DNA of 58,715 nt, taken from assembly GCA_017480445.1 (NCBI GenBank), contig JAFVAO010000067.1, positions 1 through 58,715 of the forward strand. Direction: 5' to 3'. Every line of letters begins with the position of its first letter. The stretch's first letter is position 1. The stretch comes from Lachnospiraceae bacterium (GTDB taxonomy: Bacteria > Bacillota > Clostridia > Lachnospirales > Lachnospiraceae). Shown piece after piece: positions 34,179 to 42,054 of this stretch. Both the position numbers and the translations under genes were made by a program. Below the pieces are notes generated by a model, which did no database searches, had not been told where the DNA came from, and saw only the letters and a list, made by a program, of their open reading frames with translations.

Positions 34179-34490
34179 ATGAATAAGAAATTAAAGACAG
34201 AAGCGGTAGACTTCCTGTTTGATGCCGTTCTCAAGCTGGAGACAAAAGAAGAATGCTATGACTTTTTTGAAGATTTGTGTACGGTGAACGAACTGTTGTC
34301 GCTCTCTCAGCGCTTTGAGGTTGCGGCGATGCTGCGCGATCATAAAACCTATCTGGAAATTGCTGAGAAGACCGGCGCTTCCACTGCCACGATCAGCCGT
34401 GTCAACAGGTCTTTAAATTACGGGACGGACGGCTATGAGAAAATTTTTCAAAAGATGCAGCCCGACCAGTCTCCTCAGACCGAAAATTAA
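34179..34490 (+). CDS. yerC: YerC/YecD TrpR-like transcriptional regulator
   Basis: 103 residues, the usual length. The TrpR-like core has F-E-D-L-C-T-V-N-E-L, L-S-Q-R-F-E-V-A-A-M-L and the helix-turn-helix E-I-A-E-K-T-G-A-S-T-A-T-I-S-R-V. GAGGTGA stands 9 bases before the ATG at 34179. It is one of only three plus-strand genes in the window. Its TAA overlaps the stop codon of the convergent bactofilin gene, so no terminator fits between them. Confidence 0.9.
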   Translation: MNKKLKTEAVDFLFDAVLKLETKEECYDFFEDLCTVNELLSLSQRFEVAAMLRDHKTYLEIAEKTGASTATISRVNRSLNYGTDGYEKIFQKMQPDQSPQTEN

Positions 34491-34951
34491 TCCTGCGTTT
34501 CCTTGACTTCCTTAACTTCCTTGAGTGCATCATCCAGAGCCGCCTTGGCTGATTTCTGGCTTGCCGCCAGTGCTTTGTTGTCCACAGGCTGCTCTCTTTT
34601 TTCTTCAGCGATTTGATTCATGTCGCATTTTCCGTGAAACACAGCGTTCTCATCGATCACGATCACGCCGGTCGCGATGTCTCCGTTTACGCGGGCAGTG
34701 CCTGTCAGCTCCGTCTTTCTGGGCGCCTCAATGTTACCTGTCACCTCTCCGCCGATCACGACGGCATCCGCTTTGACATTGCCGTTGATCACGCCGGTCG
34801 CACCGACCACCAATGTCCCTTCCACCGTCACCGCGCCATCCACGGTGCCATCAATGCGCGCCGAACCCACTGTCGAGAAATCTCCGCCGAGCTTTGCACC
34901 CTCTCCGATGAGCGTCGTTATTTTGACCTCGTCCTCTTTTTTGCCAAACAT
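34487..34951 (-). CDS. Bactofilin (polymer-forming cytoskeletal protein)
   Basis: 154 residues. The central part has the right-handed beta-helix repeat of hydrophobic and Gly residues (G-T-V-D-G-A-V-T-V-E-G, V-I-N-G-N-V-K-A-D-A-V-V-I-G-G), the bactofilin signature. A charged tail of about 45 residues follows. AAGGAGG precedes the ATG at 34951; an upstream start at 34969 is unnecessary. It follows the M23-like gene by 10 bases. In other bacteria bactofilins recruit M23 enzymes to shape the cell wall. Confidence 0.9.
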   Translation of the reverse strand: MFGKKEDEVKITTLIGEGAKLGGDFSTVGSARIDGTVDGAVTVEGTLVVGATGVINGNVKADAVVIGGEVTGNIEAPRKTELTGTARVNGDIATGVIVIDENAVFHGKCDMNQIAEEKREQPVDNKALAASQKSAKAALDDALKEVKEVKETQD

Positions 34952-34961
34952 GTTATCCTCC

Positions 34962-35696
34962 TTAACCACTGATCGACAACAGTTCCATCGGATCGATATA
35001 TGTACCGTCCTTCATCATTTGGTACCCAAGCTTCTCATGTCCTTTTTCGATCTCAAAAAGCGCGGCGCCGACCACAACGGAATCTCCCTGTTCCACCAAT
35101 GCCTCACCTGCGTTTCGATAGATCGTTACATACCCGTTACCGTGATCAATCCAGATGTTGTGCCCGTATTCCACATCATCATTGACTCCGGTCACTGTAC
35201 CGCTTGCCGTCGCCACGACCATCGTTCCCACCGAAACCGTGAAGATACAGATCGGATCGCCCTCGCTCCCCTCTTCCATGGTCGCGGAACCGTTTAGCGG
35301 GAATTCGGTCGGCGTGCTCTGTTTATCCAGCTTCGCATGCAGCTCATCCAATTCCTTGGTCTTCTGATTGACCGTATCGCCCAGAATCTGTACCGTTTCG
35401 TTCAGACTGACAAGCTCTGTCTCTGCCTGTAACTTCTCTTCTTTTATCTTGCCATTTTCCTCCAGAAGTGTCTCGATCTGCCTCTGCTGGGCATCACTTC
35501 TGGCGTCCACAGCCGCCCATATCGTCTCCTCGTACCCGATATACCCCAGCAAAAAACCAATGAGTACACAGAGTATCCCGATCAGGATCCAGAGCGCCCG
35601 CGAGCTGATTTTAAATTGCTTCACCCCGGAGTCAACGTCATCCGAGGTAACCAGAACCACATGGCTTATCTTCCGTTTGTGCTTATCACGCAACAT
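34962..35696 (-). CDS. Membrane-anchored degenerate M23 (LytM) protein
   Basis: 244 residues: a cytoplasmic N-terminus, one membrane helix (about 33-55), a coiled coil (about 65-125) and a C-terminal LytM fold. The fold keeps G-H-N-I-W-I-D-H-G-N-G-Y and the V-V-V-G-A-A-L turn, but every zinc ligand is lost: the HxxxD site is absent, A-H-L is replaced by R-N-A and the H-L-H-F-E block by K-L-G-Y-Q. It should be an inactive scaffold or activator, as EnvC/NlpD are. The ATG at 35696 has GGAGG 8 bases before it. Its bactofilin neighbour supports a role in cell-wall shape. Confidence 0.85.
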   Translation of the reverse strand: MLRDKHKRKISHVVLVTSDDVDSGVKQFKISSRALWILIGILCVLIGFLLGYIGYEETIWAAVDARSDAQQRQIETLLEENGKIKEEKLQAETELVSLNETVQILGDTVNQKTKELDELHAKLDKQSTPTEFPLNGSATMEEGSEGDPICIFTVSVGTMVVATASGTVTGVNDDVEYGHNIWIDHGNGYVTIYRNAGEALVEQGDSVVVGAALFEIEKGHEKLGYQMMKDGTYIDPMELLSISG

Positions 35697-35722
35697 AAAA
35701 GTCACCTCCGGTAAACGCTTAC

Positions 35723-35751
35723 ATTGTACCACAGGTGACTTTTTTCATCAA
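35723..35751 (-). promoter_or_regulatory. Sigma-A promoter of the M23-bactofilin pair
   Basis: On the minus strand TTGATG (35751-35746) and TACAAT (35728-35723), spacer 17 bases, 27 bases ahead of the ATG at 35696. Confidence 0.65.
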
Positions 35752-35862
35752 TCTTTCCTTCACAATTTTGTAACATTTTCCTAATATTTTGCAGAACAAT
35801 CGCACAATCGAATGTTAAAAAACGCAATTTCATTGTGCACTTTTCACAACCTGTTTTGTGCC

Positions 35863-36915
35863 TTATACTTCCAAAGACATGTCTCCGTCCTTGATCCATC
35901 CCTGCTTTCTCATAAACTCTGAAATCAGCAGGCTGAGCGCTGCCGGCAGGATAAAGTGCATCAGAAGGATCAGCAGAAGCGCCAGTCCCGCGCTCATTCC
36001 GTCCGCCTGCATAGCTCCATACGCGGCAATCTGTCCCACGAATCCGGCAGATCCCATACCGGATCCCACCGGTGTGCTGGTCATATGAAAAACAGCCGAG
36101 GCAACCGGTCCGAGAATCGCACTGGAAAGGATCGCCGGAAGCCAGATCACCGGCTTCTTCATGATATTGGGCACCTGCAGCATAGAGGTACCGATTCCCT
36201 GTGCCACCAGTCCGCCAACCTTGTTCTCCCGATAGCTTGCCACCGCGAAACCGACCATGTTGCAGCAACAGCCAATCGTCGCCGCGCCGGCCGCCAGACC
36301 GCTCAGACTCATGGACACGCCGATTGCAGCGGAGCTGATCGGCAGCGTCAGTATCATACCCATCAGCACAGAGACGATGATGCCGCCGACCACCGGATGC
36401 TGCTCCACGTTTACATTCACCAGCGCGCCAAGCCAACCCATAAAGGCCGAGATGGGCGGTCCTGCCACAAATCCCGCAAGCGCACCCGACAGGATCGCCA
36501 CAAGCGGTGTGACCAGAATATCCACCTTGGTCTTGCCTGCTACCAGATGCCCTACCTTGATTGCGACGATCGCAGCGATGAAGGCGCCCAGCGGCTCACC
36601 GGGTTTCCCCAGCGCATACCCTTCCATCGCCAGTACACCGGGAAACGCACCAATCATACCGGTTACCACGGCAGAGACCGTAACCAGCGGTCCCTCCTTA
36701 AATTTGCAGGCAACGCCCACACCGATTCCGGCACCGGTGATCGTCTTCGCCACATTGCTCACCGCCGTCAGATAAGCGCCGAGCTCTCCTCCCACCAGCG
36801 CGCCGATCTGCGCGATGATGGTGCCGATGATCAGCGTGGAAAACAGGCCGAGCGCCATACCGCTGAGTCCGTCAATAAATATTTCATGCAACCACTTTTT
36901 CCATTTCTCTTTCAA
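35863..36915 (-). CDS. PTS sugar transporter IIC-like membrane protein (PTS_EIIC_2)
   Basis: 350 residues with about ten membrane helices and many Gly/Ala turns; the G-P-P-I-S-A-F-M-G-W and G-S-G-M-G-S-A-G-F motifs fit the PF13303 PTS_EIIC_2 family. These are IIC-type permeases usually found without IIA/IIB partners; none is present here, so PTS phosphorylation is not demonstrated. The start is TTG with AGGAG 6 bases ahead. Direct and inverted repeats upstream (36978-37022) suggest specific control. The substrate is unknown. Confidence 0.82.
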   Translation of the reverse strand: MKEKWKKWLHEIFIDGLSGMALGLFSTLIIGTIIAQIGALVGGELGAYLTAVSNVAKTITGAGIGVGVACKFKEGPLVTVSAVVTGMIGAFPGVLAMEGYALGKPGEPLGAFIAAIVAIKVGHLVAGKTKVDILVTPLVAILSGALAGFVAGPPISAFMGWLGALVNVNVEQHPVVGGIIVSVLMGMILTLPISSAAIGVSMSLSGLAAGAATIGCCCNMVGFAVASYRENKVGGLVAQGIGTSMLQVPNIMKKPVIWLPAILSSAILGPVASAVFHMTSTPVGSGMGSAGFVGQIAAYGAMQADGMSAGLALLLILLMHFILPAALSLLISEFMRKQGWIKDGDMSLEV

Positions 36916-36977
36916 GCTGTCTCCTCACCTTCTGTCGTTCCTCCGACATTTTTATGCTTTTCTCCAACTAAAAACAG

Positions 36978-37022
36978 ACAGTTGTCACGTCAACTATCAA
37001 GTCGACTGTCAAGACAACTGTC
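36978..37022. repeat. Operator-like repeat cluster upstream of the PTS IIC gene
   Basis: A perfect 9-base inverted pair ACAGTTGTC (36978-36986) and GACAACTGT (37013-37021) encloses two further related sites in direct repeat with a 12-base step: GTCAACTATCAA (36989-37000), GTCGACTGTCAA (37001-37012) and GACAACTGTCCT (37013-37024). It lies about 65-110 bases before the TTG start, where a repressor or activator would bind. The hisA stop is 46 bases away on the other side. Confidence 0.6.
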
Positions 37023-37068
37023 CTTACATTATCATATCCGATCCGGAAAAGCAATCCCTTTTTCATCT

Positions 37069-37857
37069 TTACGGTTCTCTACAAAAACGCGCCACGTCCT
37101 CCCAGCGCATATCCCCGCCGAACAGATCCAGCGCGCTGCCGATGGTGACATGAATTCTGCCGCCTCCGGCCTGTTGTAAAAGCCGTAGATCCTCCATATT
37201 GTGGACACCGCCCGCATAAGTAATCGGCACCCGCGCATCTGACTGCCATGCGCCGAGCAGCGTCACCAATTCCGTCTCTATTCCCCGGCTTTTACCCTCT
37301 ACATCCACTGCGTGAATCAGGAATTCATCGCAAAACGGCGCCAGCCTGTCCATCAGCTGCGCGTCCACGCACTCCCTGGTCATCTTCTGCCACCGGTCTG
37401 TCACCACAAAGTAACCGGCCGCCATTTTACGACAGCTCAAATCCAACACCAGATGCGCTCTGCCCACGGCCTGCACCATCTCCTGTAAACGGTCAAAATG
37501 AATCATTCCGTCCTGGAACACGTACGAGGTCACAATCACATGGCTCGCTCCCGCCGCAATATAGTCCGGCCCGTTCTCCGGCGTGACACCGCCGCCCAGC
37601 TGCATCCCGCCCGGGTATGCCGCCAGCGCCCGTAGCGCCTGCTCTCTGGTCGCCTCATAATAGGTGCTGTCCCTGCCGTTTAACAGGATGATATGTCCGC
37701 CCTTTAAGCCGGCCTCCCGATAGAGCCGCGCATAATACGCCGCGTCCTCGCCAGCCACAAAATTCTCCCTCGCGCGATCTGCTTCATCCCGCAGGCTGCC
37801 GCCCACGATCTGCTTCACCTTTCCGTTATGAATGTCAATACACGGTCTAAATTCCAT
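37069..37857 (-). CDS. hisA: ProFAR isomerase HisA, eukaryotic (HIS6) type
   Basis: 262 residues. The N-terminus F-R-P-C-I-D-I-H-N-G-K-V-K-Q-I-V-G-G and the blocks L-G-G-G-V-T and T-Y-A-G-G-V are those of the long eukaryotic HIS6-type isomerase, not of the common bacterial HisA of about 240 residues that begins with a P-A-I-D-L motif. Both Asp positions used in catalysis have candidates (I-D-I-H and H-A-V-D-V-E-G). It converts ProFAR to PRFAR in histidine synthesis. GAGG precedes the ATG. No other his gene is nearby. The type assignment is from motif memory, to be checked by a tree. Confidence 0.78.
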   Translation of the reverse strand: MEFRPCIDIHNGKVKQIVGGSLRDEADRARENFVAGEDAAYYARLYREAGLKGGHIILLNGRDSTYYEATREQALRALAAYPGGMQLGGGVTPENGPDYIAAGASHVIVTSYVFQDGMIHFDRLQEMVQAVGRAHLVLDLSCRKMAAGYFVVTDRWQKMTRECVDAQLMDRLAPFCDEFLIHAVDVEGKSRGIETELVTLLGAWQSDARVPITYAGGVHNMEDLRLLQQAGGGRIHVTIGSALDLFGGDMRWEDVARFCREP

Positions 37858-38078
37858 ATGATAACCTCATGTTTTTATAGATAATTTTAAAATATTATTT
37901 CAGAAGTACCGAATTGGGCATATACAATGTGCACAATGACACTTATACAGTAACTGTGTTTCGCAATAATTTATAATTCTTTGTTTATGTTCGTATAAAA
38001 TTATTTTCTCTGTCCATACTACACATAAGCCGCAAAAGCATGATTTGTGGCAAAAAATGGATTTGAATGGAGGACATT

Positions 38079-38441
38079 ATGAAAAGAAAAATCACAGCAC
38101 TTTTCCTTGCCGCAGCGATGATCAGTATGACCACTGCCTGCACCACTGCGCGAAATGACAACAATTCCGGCAGTTTGGCCGAAAACAACGGTTTGAATGA
38201 GACATCCGAAACGGTTCAGAACGGTACGGTGACCAACACAAACTATGACAAGACCCGTACCGGAACCTACACTGACTGGTCCGACAACACCGGAATCAAC
38301 GAAGGCGGCGCCAACGGAACCGACAATGTTTCCCTGTTAGACGATGCCGGCGGCGTTGTCGGCGAAGTCATGGACGACACAGTAAATGGTGTTAAAAATT
38401 TGAAAAACGATATCGAGCATCAGACGACCGCCATTCGGTAA
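38079..38441 (+). CDS. Small Asn/Thr-rich lipoprotein
   Basis: 120 residues with a type II signal: K-R-K, a hydrophobic stretch and the lipobox M-T-T-A-C, Cys21. The mature part is rich in Asn, Thr, Gly and Asp, without a recognisable domain, and is probably disordered on the cell surface. GGAGG stands 5 bases before the ATG. The 221-base gap in front (37858-38078), very AT-rich, must hold promoters for this gene and for hisA; I could not assign them with confidence. A terminator follows. Confidence 0.75.
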   Translation: MKRKITALFLAAAMISMTTACTTARNDNNSGSLAENNGLNETSETVQNGTVTNTNYDKTRTGTYTDWSDNTGINEGGANGTDNVSLLDDAGGVVGEVMDDTVNGVKNLKNDIEHQTTAIR

Positions 38442-38453
38442 AATGGCCAAATG

Positions 38454-38486
38454 AAATGGACTGTCCGCCGACAGTCCATTTTTTTA
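38454..38486. terminator. Bidirectional terminator between the lipoprotein gene and dapB
   Basis: AAATGGACTGTC (38454-38465) pairs perfectly with GACAGTCCATTT (38470-38481) around a four-base loop, and T runs follow on the plus strand and A-rich bases on the other side. It serves both convergent genes and overlaps the dapB stop codon. Confidence 0.9.
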
Positions 38487-39239
38487 CCCGATCACGTCGG
38501 CCATATCATACATTCCCGCGCCCTTGCCGGCGAGGAACTTTGCAGCCTGCACAGCGCCTTTCCCGAACACCGCCTTGGAGTATGCCGTGTGGGAGAAGGT
38601 GATCACTTCATCCGCGCCGGCAAAGATCACGTCATGATCTCCCACAATGGTACCGCCCCGCACCGCGCTGATACCAATCTCCTTCTGGGGACGTTTCTGT
38701 CTCCTGCCGCTTCTGTCAAACACGTATTCATATTCCTGATTCAGTTCTGCATTGATGGAGTCCGCCAGAGCAAGCGCTGTACCGCTGGGTGCATCCAGCT
38801 TCAGGTTATGATGCTTCTCCACGATTTCGATGTCGAATCCGGCGGGTGCCAGCACCCCGGTTGCCTCCTTCAGCATCTTTAACAGCAAGTTGATGCCCAG
38901 CGACATATTGGCCGATTTCAGAATCGCAACCTGCGCCGATGCCTCTTTCACATGTGCCAGCTGTTCCTCGCTTAAGCCCGTGGTGCACAGCACGCAGGGC
39001 AGCTTTCTTGCGACACAGTAGTCCAGCATCCGATCCACTGCAGGCGCCGCTGAGAAATCAATCAGACAATCCGCCTCCACATCACACTGGTCAATATCCG
39101 TAAAAACGGGGTAGGGATTATGTCCGTCATCCCGGGCGTCCACTCCCGCTACCAGCTCCACCTCGGGATCCGCTGCGATCAAACCGCTGATCGTCTGTCC
39201 CATTTTCCCATTACATCCATGCATAATCACTCTGGTCAT
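38484..39239 (-). CDS. dapB: 4-hydroxy-tetrahydrodipicolinate reductase
   Basis: 251 residues. NAD(P)-binding G-C-N-G-K-M-G, the active-site block E-K-H-H-N-L-K and D-A-P-S-G-T-A, and C-T-T-G-L. It reduces HTPA to tetrahydrodipicolinate in lysine and cell-wall precursor synthesis. It follows dapA by 61 bases and should be read from the same lysine-controlled transcript. GAGG precedes the ATG. Confidence 0.95.
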   Translation of the reverse strand: MTRVIMHGCNGKMGQTISGLIAADPEVELVAGVDARDDGHNPYPVFTDIDQCDVEADCLIDFSAAPAVDRMLDYCVARKLPCVLCTTGLSEEQLAHVKEASAQVAILKSANMSLGINLLLKMLKEATGVLAPAGFDIEIVEKHHNLKLDAPSGTALALADSINAELNQEYEYVFDRSGRRQKRPQKEIGISAVRGGTIVGDHDVIFAGADEVITFSHTAYSKAVFGKGAVQAAKFLAGKGAGMYDMADVIG

Positions 39240-39300
39240 TTTATCCTCACATTCTGTCGCGCATGCGACATGTCACCTTTCGCGTACAATTCGCTGTTTC

Positions 39301-40185
39301 TTAGAGAATTCCGTATGCTTTCATCGTCTTCTCCAGACGGGCCGCATTCGCTTCCTCCATCTCTGACAACGGCATGCGCAGTGTTCCGCCGATCTTGCCC
39401 ATCAGCTGCAGTCCCTTCTTCACCGGAATCGGGTTCACCTCACAGAACAGCGCGTTGCATAAATCCATTGCCTCCAGCTGCATCTTGCGGCTTCCCTCCA
39501 CATCTCCGTCCAGGAACTTCTGACAGATTTCATGCGTCTGACGCGGTGCGACATTCGACAGCACGGAAATGACACCGACACCGCCCAGCGCCATGATCGG
39601 CACGATCTGGTCGTCATTGCCGGAATAAATATCCACACAGCCATGGGAAATCGCTGCCAGATGCGCGATCTGACTGATATTGCCGCTGGCCTCCTTCACG
39701 CCCAGAATATTGTCCACATCCTTGCACAGACGCACAATCGTCTCCGGCAAAATATTGCAGCCCGTACGGCTGGGCACATTATACAGGATCACCGGCACCT
39801 TAATGGACTCTGCAACGGCCTTAAAATGCGCATACAATCCGTTTTGCGTCGCCTTATTGTAATACGGGGAAACCAACAGCACCGCATCCACGCCGTATTT
39901 CTCCGCCTCTGTCGAGAGATAAATCGCCGTCTCCGTACAATTGGAACCGGTTCCCGCCACCACGGGAATTCTGCCGGCCACCTTATCCACACAATACTTG
40001 ATCGCGTCCAGATGCTCCTCATGGGTCAATGTGGAAGCCTCTCCTGTCGTTCCGCACACCACGATCGCATCCGTCTGGTTCGCGATCTGGAACTCTATCA
40101 GTTCTCCGAATCTTTCGTAATCTACCTCTCCGTTCTCCTTCATCGGTGTCACAATCGCAACACCTGCGCCTGTAAAGACAGCCAT
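39301..40185 (-). CDS. dapA: 4-hydroxy-tetrahydrodipicolinate synthase
   Basis: 294 residues. The Schiff-base Lys is in G-V-K-E-A-S-G-N, the proton-relay Tyr in L-Y-N-V-P-S-R-T-G, and the N-terminal C-G-T-T-G-E-A block is intact. It joins pyruvate and aspartate semialdehyde. The ATG at 40185 has AGGAGG 6 bases upstream; the open frame to 40209 is not used. A promoter, a lysine riboswitch and a terminator hairpin fill the 320-base leader. Confidence 0.95.
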   Translation of the reverse strand: MAVFTGAGVAIVTPMKENGEVDYERFGELIEFQIANQTDAIVVCGTTGEASTLTHEEHLDAIKYCVDKVAGRIPVVAGTGSNCTETAIYLSTEAEKYGVDAVLLVSPYYNKATQNGLYAHFKAVAESIKVPVILYNVPSRTGCNILPETIVRLCKDVDNILGVKEASGNISQIAHLAAISHGCVDIYSGNDDQIVPIMALGGVGVISVLSNVAPRQTHEICQKFLDGDVEGSRKMQLEAMDLCNALFCEVNPIPVKKGLQLMGKIGGTLRMPLSEMEEANAARLEKTMKAYGIL

Positions 40186-40229
40186 CTGATTTCCTCCTTT
40201 ACGTATCAATTACTGATTTTCATAAACAA

Positions 40230-40258
40230 TGCCGGCACATAAAATCCATGCGCCGGCA
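40230..40258 (-). terminator. Terminator stem of the lysine riboswitch
   Basis: TGCCGGCGCAT (minus strand, 40258-40248) pairs with ATGTGCCGGCA (40240-40230) with one G-T wobble around a 7-base loop, followed by TTGTTT. The T run is short, so termination may need NusA. It lies between the aptamer and the dapA ribosome site. Confidence 0.7.
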
Positions 40259-40279
40259 AATAAAAACAATGCTTTCTTT

Positions 40280-40446
40280 GATAGCGCACCATCCTGACCG
40301 GATGACAGTCATACGACTCTTGATCGTATGCCCAAGAACCACCCTACAGGCGGCGCGGCTCTTTCGGCGTTTTTCCCTTTCCTTCGCTTTCCCCTGTGCC
40401 TGTCACATCCGGCGATCTACTCTTAAAAAACGCGACCTCTATCTTC
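40280..40446 (-). ncRNA. Lysine riboswitch (L-box)
   Basis: The dapA leader carries the L-box core: 5' GATAGAGGTCGCG pairs with 3' GCGCTATC to close P1, and the conserved inner pieces AAGAGTAG, AAGGGAAAAACGCCGAAAG and ACTGTCAT are present in order. The gene it controls, dapA, fits the ligand. Binding of lysine should favour the terminator at 40230-40258 and switch off dapA-dapB. Assignment is by eye; a covariance search would settle it. Confidence 0.92.
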
Positions 40447-40482
40447 CTCTGTTCTGTTGTATATGTGCAAAACACTATCGTT

Positions 40483-40511
40483 ATCATAGCATTTTCATCC
40501 GCCCCTGTCAA
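40483..40511 (-). promoter_or_regulatory. Sigma-A promoter of dapA-dapB
   Basis: Consensus TTGACA (40511-40506) and TATGAT (40488-40483) on the minus strand, spacer 17 bases, about 35 bases before the riboswitch. The -35 box lies 36 bases past the end of the adenosyltransferase gene. Confidence 0.85.
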
Positions 40512-40546
40512 CGGATGTCTCTGCTTTTTTCGATTGTTTTTGTACT

Positions 40547-41044
40547 TTATTCCCAGACCTTGAATTTTACGGTCTCAATCTTGGACACTTCATCCGCCAT
40601 AAAGCAGATCTCATCGCTCAGACTGATTCCCGTCAAGATCACATCCGTCGTATCCCTGCAATCCAGAAGACTCTTCACCTCATCCGCCTGCAAAATGCCT
40701 TTCTCCACAAGTCCAAGCAGTTCATCCAGAATGAGCAGATCACATTCTCCCGTACTCAGCACCTTTTTGGCATAGCTGATGCCGTTGCGAATATTCATGA
40801 TTTCTTCCTGTTTCCGTTCCTCTGACAGCTCCTCATATACCTCATCCGATTTCTCAAATCGGAACAGACGAATCTCCGGTTCCAGTCTGCGCAGGAAATC
40901 CGAATCCTCCAGACCTTTCCCTTTCAAAAACTGAATCAGCACGACACGTCCTCCGGCGACAGCGGTCTGCACCGCCCTGCCGAGCGCCGCCTGCGACTTC
41001 CCTCTTCCCTCTCCTGCGTATATATACACACTGCCTTTTTTCAT
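40547..41044 (-). CDS. cobO: Corrinoid (cobalamin) adenosyltransferase, CobO/BtuR type
   Basis: 165 residues, full length. The P-loop is G-E-G-R-G-K-S near residue 12, followed by A-A-L-G-R-A and L-I-Q-F-L-K-G-K; the Walker B-like block is L-L-I-L-D-E-L. It transfers adenosyl from ATP to cob(I)alamin or cobyrinate diamide. It is placed 5 kb away from the main cobalamin operon and may be expressed apart from it. Confidence 0.9.
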   Translation of the reverse strand: MKKGSVYIYAGEGRGKSQAALGRAVQTAVAGGRVVLIQFLKGKGLEDSDFLRRLEPEIRLFRFEKSDEVYEELSEERKQEEIMNIRNGISYAKKVLSTGECDLLILDELLGLVEKGILQADEVKSLLDCRDTTDVILTGISLSDEICFMADEVSKIETVKFKVWE

Positions 41045-41148
41045 ATTCTACCTCCACGGTCAATTTTCATTGCTGTAACAATTGTGATAGCACGCTTCCA
41101 TAGATAGATCGACCGTTTTCGCTTGAATACTGTAAAGTATAACACAGT

Positions 41149-41820
41149 TTATGACAATTGGCAACTCACCAGCGCTTCCTGCTCTCTGGGCTCTGCATTT
41201 AAAAGCTCTAACTTGCTGACGGAAACTTCGAATGCCACACGTTTTTCCACATGCTCCTCATCCAGTTTCTTCATATATTCTCTGCTCTGGATGCGTCCCC
41301 AGATCGCACAGCGTTCTCCCACCTTGAAGTGATTCGCGAATCTTGCGTTTCGTCCCCAGCAGATACAGGGAATGTAATCCGATTTGCCGTACGGCCGGTT
41401 CACCGCCAGCAACAGATCCGCAATCTCGCGTCCCAACGGTGTCTTCCGATAAATGGGTTCCTTGCAGATATATCCGTCCAGAAAAATCTGGTTACTCTTG
41501 GAACTCTCCTCCAGCTGCTCCACAAAGCTCACCTCTCGCGCAAAAACAGACAGCACCAGCCTGTTTTTTCTCTCCTCGTGACGATTGTAGGACCGAAACT
41601 GTCCGTTTACGCAGATCAGCTTTCCTCTGTAATCCTCTCTGACGTCGAGCAGCCGCTCCGACACCATCACCGGTATCACATCGTAGCTCTCGCTCAGCCG
41701 CGGAACCCTGACATCCAGCATATAGAAGCCCTCTCCGAAGATCTCATGGCTGTAGGAAAATGTGCTGATCACCTCTCCCATCACCGTCACCTGATTGTTG
41801 TCAATTACCTTATCCGTCAT
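41149..41820 (-). CDS. Single-stranded DNA-binding protein with two OB folds
   Basis: 223 residues. Two OB-like segments: residues 8-105 (V-M-G-E-V, Y-R-G-K-L-I-C-V-N-G-Q) and about 108-205 (L-D-G-Y-I-C-K-E-P-I-Y-R, I-P-C-I-C-W-G, G-E-R-C-A-I-W-G-R-I-Q-S-R-E-Y). The second is the more typical SSB. Common SSB proteins have one OB fold and an acidic tail ending D-D-I-P-F; that tail is missing. It is thus probably an accessory SSB. It is divergent from typA. Confidence 0.78.
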   Translation of the reverse strand: MTDKVIDNNQVTVMGEVISTFSYSHEIFGEGFYMLDVRVPRLSESYDVIPVMVSERLLDVREDYRGKLICVNGQFRSYNRHEERKNRLVLSVFAREVSFVEQLEESSKSNQIFLDGYICKEPIYRKTPLGREIADLLLAVNRPYGKSDYIPCICWGRNARFANHFKVGERCAIWGRIQSREYMKKLDEEHVEKRVAFEVSVSKLELLNAEPREQEALVSCQLS

Positions 41821-41953
41821 TTTTGTTCTCCCTTCTTACACCTTTTGTAACGTATTTATATGACACTATATTTATACTATAAACCGTCAAAAAGTAATAC
41901 AAAATTTCATCGCGTTTTTCGCAGGTTTTCGCCGTTTTTCTGCGTTTTTCTGC

Positions 41954-41982
41954 TTGCATCCGCCACAAAATGGTGCTATACT
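41954..41982 (+). promoter_or_regulatory. Sigma-A promoter of typA
   Basis: TTGCAT (41954-41959) and TATACT (41977-41982) with a 17-base spacer, 73 bases before the typA ATG. Confidence 0.75.
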
Positions 41983-42054
41983 GTAGCAGTTTGGGTTGCG
42001 GTAAAGATTTCACCGCAAAAATTGACAACTATTTTTAGGTTTGAGGAAAAAAAG

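Noticed and set aside
35702..36436. Open frame of 244 codons on the minus strand
   Set aside because: Mostly a shadow of the PTS IIC gene in another frame of the same strand, without a start site or motif.
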